Source: Klebsormidium nitens | Lineage: Eukaryota > Streptophyta > Klebsormidiophyceae > Klebsormidiales > Klebsormidiaceae | Assembly (NCBI GenBank): GCA_000708835.1 | Contig: DF237061.1 | Location: forward strand, 1-64,000 | Length of the DNA stretch: 64,000 nt | Direction: 5' to 3' | Shown here: in pieces, positions 59,553 through 64,000 of the stretch | Layout of the letters: every line of letters starts with the position of its first letter | Numbering within the stretch: the stretch's first letter is position 1 | Notes under the pieces: model-generated | What the model was told of the DNA's origin: nothing | The model's input: the letters and a program-made list of their open reading frames with translations, nothing else | Database searches by the model: none | Program-made: the position numbers and the translations under genes

Positions 59553-61002
59553 GCTCGCAGCCATGCTGGTTGCAGCCGGGAAGGCTAGAAGGTATTTGCA
59601 TTCTGAGTTGTAGATCAGCCGAAGTCAAGCCACTGATGGCCGTTGGTAGAGCTTGAGGCGCACGCACTGGTATCAAGTGACCTGTCTTACCCTTCGAATT
59701 AAATCGATCACAAACATAAGCACGTTTTTGAACTGATTGTGGAGGCTTTCGTCCTGTAGCCTGGGCGAACTAGAAAGGTGCAGGTCTGTAGACAGTTTGA
59801 TCACTGGGAACGGCAGGTTGAGGTGTATATCAAATCGAAGTACACTCGTATCCCTCCGGGGGTGTAATGTATCATTTGGTGACAGCCATATTGAAAGAGA
59901 ACGGGAAAATGTTACGATTCAGTTTCAGGGTGAGGCGTCGGGCTGCGGTCACTTCAAGATTCCAATAAGGGGTCGGACATGCAAGCAGCCCATGCTCGCA
60001 TGCCTGCAATCTCAATCAACGTGTCACTGTGCATGGCCAACGATACATGTGCTCTATCGTCCGGGCTGTGCTAATAATACTCGTTGTAGCTGGTACTAGC
60101 ATCCAAAAAACATATAAGAGATCTGACATGTCGAAATATAACCATGTCTCGTAACTCTGATCATCGAAGGCTTCGTCGACCTCTTCATCATCCGGCTGCG
60201 TGCAAGCTTTGTATAACGAATAAAAGATCCTTTGCACAGATGGAAAATGGCAGTAAGGGTACCGTCACTTTGAAGTGGCACCCCCTTAGGTATTCTGTTG
60301 GGGGGGGGGGCTTGAGGCCTTTCACTTGGGGCGCAGCCCCACAGCCGGTTGTATATAGTGCAGAATCTTCTTTTTCATGCTATTTTATCCTCTTTTTGCC
60401 CATTCGTCCGAACATCCAGCCCTTGAACGCCACAAACATGCACTTTTCAATGTTAAAAAGAGGCAGAAATGTGTATACGACGGTGCTTTCTTCCAAGATT
60501 TTGGCCCGGTTGATGAAGGACTGGCTCGGGGCCTTGACCGTTTTTGTGATGACAAGGCCAGGAGGGGGGGGGGGCTTGGGACCCTTGAGCCAAAGTGCCT
60601 CTAAAATACCTTACCGGGTGCCACTTCAAAGTGACCGTGCCCTAAGTGATCATGTTCGTTTTGACGCTGGCGTGCTTCTTGAAGTTCTTGCTATTAAGTG
60701 GCTCTCTCAGGCGGCCGCGAGTCTATCATGTCGCGGCCGCCGGCCGCGCTAAGTTGCACTGCCTGCCAGCGGTTCGGTTGGCTAGAGGCGCGCTGGCAGT
60801 TGGAACCCCCGCCGTAAATAGGGGTACAAGAATGGTGTTGCCCATACCCCCCTGAATGTGATTGGTTTTTCGGCTGGCCAATCAGATCCGACTGCCAGCA
60901 TCTAGAGGAAATGCGAAGCGTTCAATTGTCAAACAGCACGCTTGTCCACAGTTGGCATGAGAAGGAGAGGCGAACCTCTGTGAGAAGAGCTTTCTGGACG
61001 CC
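59553..61002. other. Intergenic region with a MITE-like insertion
   Basis: This lies between the cyclin stop and the Ca2+-ATPase start. It carries the inverted-repeat element at 60252-60647 and a CpG-rich stretch with repeated GCGGCCGC at 60,711-60,750, which may belong to the pump promoter. The plus-strand open frames across the element have no family similarity. Confidence 0.5.
60252..60647. mobile_element. MITE-like non-autonomous element (~396 bp)
   Basis: The ends are inverted repeats of about 45 bp at high but imperfect identity. They contain a perfect 20-bp core: GTCACTTTGAAGTGGCACCC at 60264-60283 and its reverse complement at 60616-60635. There is no transposase frame. Two G-runs (about 60300 and 60565) lie inside. 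No convincing target-site duplication is visible, so the class is unknown. A related word, AAGTGGCACCCTTTGAA, occurs at 34983 near the plastid-protein gene. Confidence 0.65.
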
Positions 61003-63879
61003 ATGGGGCCAACTCTGAAGCAGAGCCTGAGCATGGTGAGCCGCAATCCTGTCCACGGGCCCTCTGCCTTCCCTGCCTGGGCAAGGTCCGTGGGCGCCAC
61101 GCTTGATCACCACACGGTCCAGGAGGAGAAGGGGCTCAGCTCTACCGAGGTAGATAGCAGGCGCAAGTACTATGGCTACAACGAGTTGCACAAGGAGGAG
61201 CACGACTCGTGGTGGAAGTTGATCTGGGAGCAGTTTGAAGACACGCTCGTGCGGATCCTGCTCGTGGCGGCCGTTGTCTCGTTCGCGCTGGCCTACTTTG
61301 AGGACAACCCGCACGCGGAGGAGAAGAGCATCACAGCGTACATTGAGCCGCTGGTCATCCTGCTCATCCTCGCGATCAACGCGATCGTGGGGGTGTGGCA
61401 GGAGAGCAATGCGGAGAACGCTTTGGAGGCGCTCAAGGAGATGCAGTCGGAGCACGCCAAGGTGCTGAGGGACGGTCTTGTGATTCCAGATCTGCCAGCC
61501 AGAGAGCTGGTCCCTGGGGATATTGTCGAGATCAGGGTGGGGGACAAGGTGCCAGCTGACATGAGGCTCATACGACTGAAGACGTCAACTCTGAGGGTTG
61601 AGCAAGCGTCGCTGACGGGGGAGAGTGTCGCGGTGCTCAAGTCCACGCATGAGGTCCAGGAGGACGAGATTGAACTTCAGGTGCGTTGCTGACGAGAGAA
61701 CAAGTACCTCGTGAAATTTCCAGGTTTTGGTTCTCTGGTCAAGTTTATTGGATCATCACTCTGAGACTTGTTCCTATGAAGACACCAGAGAGTGATTGCT
61801 ACCACCACACACAAGGCAGTCCATATCAACTCTGGCAACCAACGTCCATCATTGTGGTCCTTCTGTTGGCACTCAATCAAACATTAGGGTTTTTGAGGTG
61901 ATTTTTAAGGGCTTGACCTTGCATCAATTTCCACTACCAAGTCAGCATCTCTTTTGTTCATCCTGGGCGCTTTGTGTCCGGCAGTTAAGTTTTTACCACT
62001 CTTTAAAAAGTTTGCATAGTGCCAGGTGGACGGTCAGCTCGCCGAAAGATGGTTTCTAGATAGACAGGTCCTTTGAAAAAGCAATCAAGCAGCCACTTTT
62101 GTCAAGTCGAAGAGGTGTGGTTGGCCTTCTGTCTTCAAGTGTACTCTGGCCAAGTGGGCGTAAAGGGCCAGATCACAGTCGTCAAACTAGTCCTTTCATG
62201 CCGTGTTCTTGAAGGATTTGCTTAATAGATCATTTGCAATGTAGTGATTCTGCGACAGCTCAAAGCTCCGATGTTGAGAGGAAGCAGCTGTCACTGGGTC
62301 AGAAGATTTGCTGCTCTGCAGGTTGAGTTCCACAGGAGAAGCACTTTTGGTCACCTCCTCAAAGGATTGCAGTCACTGACTGTTTTGGCTCTTCTGATGC
62401 AGGGCAAGGAGAGCATGGTATTCGCTGGCACGACTGTTGTGAACGGGACCGGTGTTTGTGTGGTCAACAGCATCGGGATGCAGACAGAGATAGGTCACAT
62501 CCAGGAGCAGATTCAGGCAGCTTCGGAGGAAGAGGAAGACACGCCTCTGAAGCAGAAGCTCGACCAGTTCGGCCAGACACTCACCAAAGTTATCGCAGTG
62601 ATCTGTATCCTAGTCTGGGTGATCAACTACAAGTACTTCATCTCGTGGGAGATGAAAGACGGGAGGCCGGTCAATATCACATTCAGCTTCGCAAAGGCAA
62701 CGTACTACTTCAAGATAGCTGTAGCTCTAGCAGTGGCGGCAATTCCGGAAGGCTTGCCAGCGGTGATTACCACTTGTTTAGCGCTCGGTACACGGAAGAT
62801 GGCCCAGAAAAACGCAATTGTAAGGAAGCTGCCTTCAGTGGAGACACTAGGCTGCACCACAGTGATCTGCAGTGACAAGACCGGCACGCTCACAACCAAC
62901 CAGATGTCTGTGGTCCACTTGGTAGCAGCTGGAGCTCAGCCAACTCAGCTCAGGGATTTCAACGTCACCGGAACCACGTACGACCCGGCCGGTGGAGCCG
63001 TGCAAGGTCTGCCAAGCGTTCTGGACCGCAATCTCCAGACAATCGCTGAGATCTGTGCGATCAACAACGAGGGGAGCATCGCGCTGTCAGGAAACGGGTT
63101 CAAGGCTGTCGGGTTGCCAACGGAGGCTGCTCTGAAGGTAAGGCCAAGGTTTGAGCGGCCGTCAGTAGGCTTTGAGCGGAGTTCCCTTCAAATTCACTCC
63201 TTGTGAGAAGCAGTAGAGTGAATATTCTGTTCATGTCACGAGAAGCGACAGCGTATGTACTGGTAGAAGTGCTTGAAAAGAGAACTGCTTCAGTGCTCAG
63301 ATGCGTGACCTGGACAACCTATATATTGACGATGTTGTTCACCTTGAAGCGCACCAATCTGACGCGGTGCCCTTCTGCTGTCAACCTCAAGGTACATGCT
63401 TGCCCTGCAGGTTTTGGTTGAGAAGATTGGGGTCCCTGACAATGGGATTCGGGCGCAAGTGGCAGCGAAGGGCAGTCCTCTTGGTAAGGCTTGGACCTCC
63501 TCCTCCCTTTTTATCAATAGTTAAGTGGCACAAAAGCCTTGAGCTTGCTCGCTTCTGTCAGTACTTTGCTCAGTGAATCTGAAGGGCTGGAAGAACCAAC
63601 ATGGCGGTATTCAAGATGGTCTCTGTCAAAAGCTTTGTTGAGATTCTCAACTGGTAGATTTCGACAGAAGGACTGCTGAGAAACGAGAAGAAATCGGTAC
63701 TGTTCGAGTCTGAGCAAGTCAAACAGCAGCTCATGGTTTCGTCCATGCCTGCAGGTTTCAGCGACTGGTGGTGCGGTCGATATGAGAAGCGAGCCACCTT
63801 GGAGTTCGACCGGATGAGGAAGTCTATGAGCGTGATTACCAATGCCGGGAAGGGGTCTCCTAACCGCTTGCTCGTGAAG
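61003..63879 (+). CDS. ECA: ER-type (P2A) Ca2+-transporting ATPase, 5' part
   Basis: SERCA-like pump that moves Ca2+ (and often Mn2+) into the ER or Golgi using ATP. Exons: 61003-61680, 62403-63137, 63411-63483, 63755-63879; the gene continues past the window, so only about 537 of the usual ~1,050 residues are here. Seen in order: N-terminal actuator part, first hairpin ([35 protein letters not shown]), actuator loop [12 protein letters not shown]3/M4 with the ion-binding PEGLP ([18 protein letters not shown]), and the phosphorylated Asp of SDKTGTLT at residue 384. The last exon encodes [12 protein letters not shown] of the nucleotide-binding domain. The start ATG is followed by a second one at residue 11; the first is preferred because it is in the same open exon. 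All catalytic motifs in view are intact. Confidence 0.95.
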
Positions 63880-64000
63880 GTAGGCTTCCTTTGCTTCCAG
63901 AGGTCAGGCAGCTCAACTTCAACCCTGCCAAGTCGTGCTTTTTTATAGTGGAAGGCTAGAGCGCAGCTCTCAGAGAGTCTGCAGGATTTTGAAGACTCAA

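Overview
The window looks like nuclear DNA from a streptophyte plant. It holds a plant-type LRR receptor kinase whose LRRs sit on 72-nt, phase-2 exons, a plant-style SNF2/RING ATPase, an A-type cyclin, an ER-type Ca2+ pump and a plastid-targeted protein. Introns are many and short, exons are GC-rich and introns less so. A charophyte alga or bryophyte fits best, but the species is inferred, not read from the sequence. A 437-N gap shows this is a draft assembly. I built the gene models by hand from conserved protein blocks, GT/GC..AG boundaries and matching intron phases.

Layout: (1) minus strand, 14852 down to about 1076: condensin-II subunit CAP-G2, 25 exons. (2) plus, 15980-28967: a SNF2 ATPase with an embedded RING and a SUMO-interacting motif, head-to-head with CAP-G2 over about 1.1 kb that contains two TGACGTCA palindromes. 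(3) minus, 35561-30621: a predicted plastid membrane protein, tail-to-tail with the SNF2 gene. (4) plus, 36258-49451: a 22-exon LRR receptor kinase, divergent from gene 3. (5) minus, 54873-52015: a type II GT31/fringe-like glycosyltransferase. (6) plus, 56249-59552: cyclin A, divergent from gene 5, with two E2F-type sites upstream. (7) plus, 61003 to beyond the window edge: a P2A (ER-type) Ca2+-ATPase, preceded by a MITE-like element.

The most unusual signal is recurrent: many introns carry tandem, decayed copies of the edge of a neighbouring exon together with its splice site. Up to five extra copies occur at about 100-190 bp spacing. This is clear at several exons of the SNF2 gene and the receptor kinase, and a single 24-bp copy of one CAP-G2 exon edge lies beyond that gene. 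Separately, three coding exons are out of frame by one base next to G or C homopolymers, which looks like assembly error.

Functionally the genes form no operon-like pathway. Genes 1, 2 and 6 concern chromosomes and the cell cycle; genes 4, 5 and 7 concern the cell surface and endomembranes.
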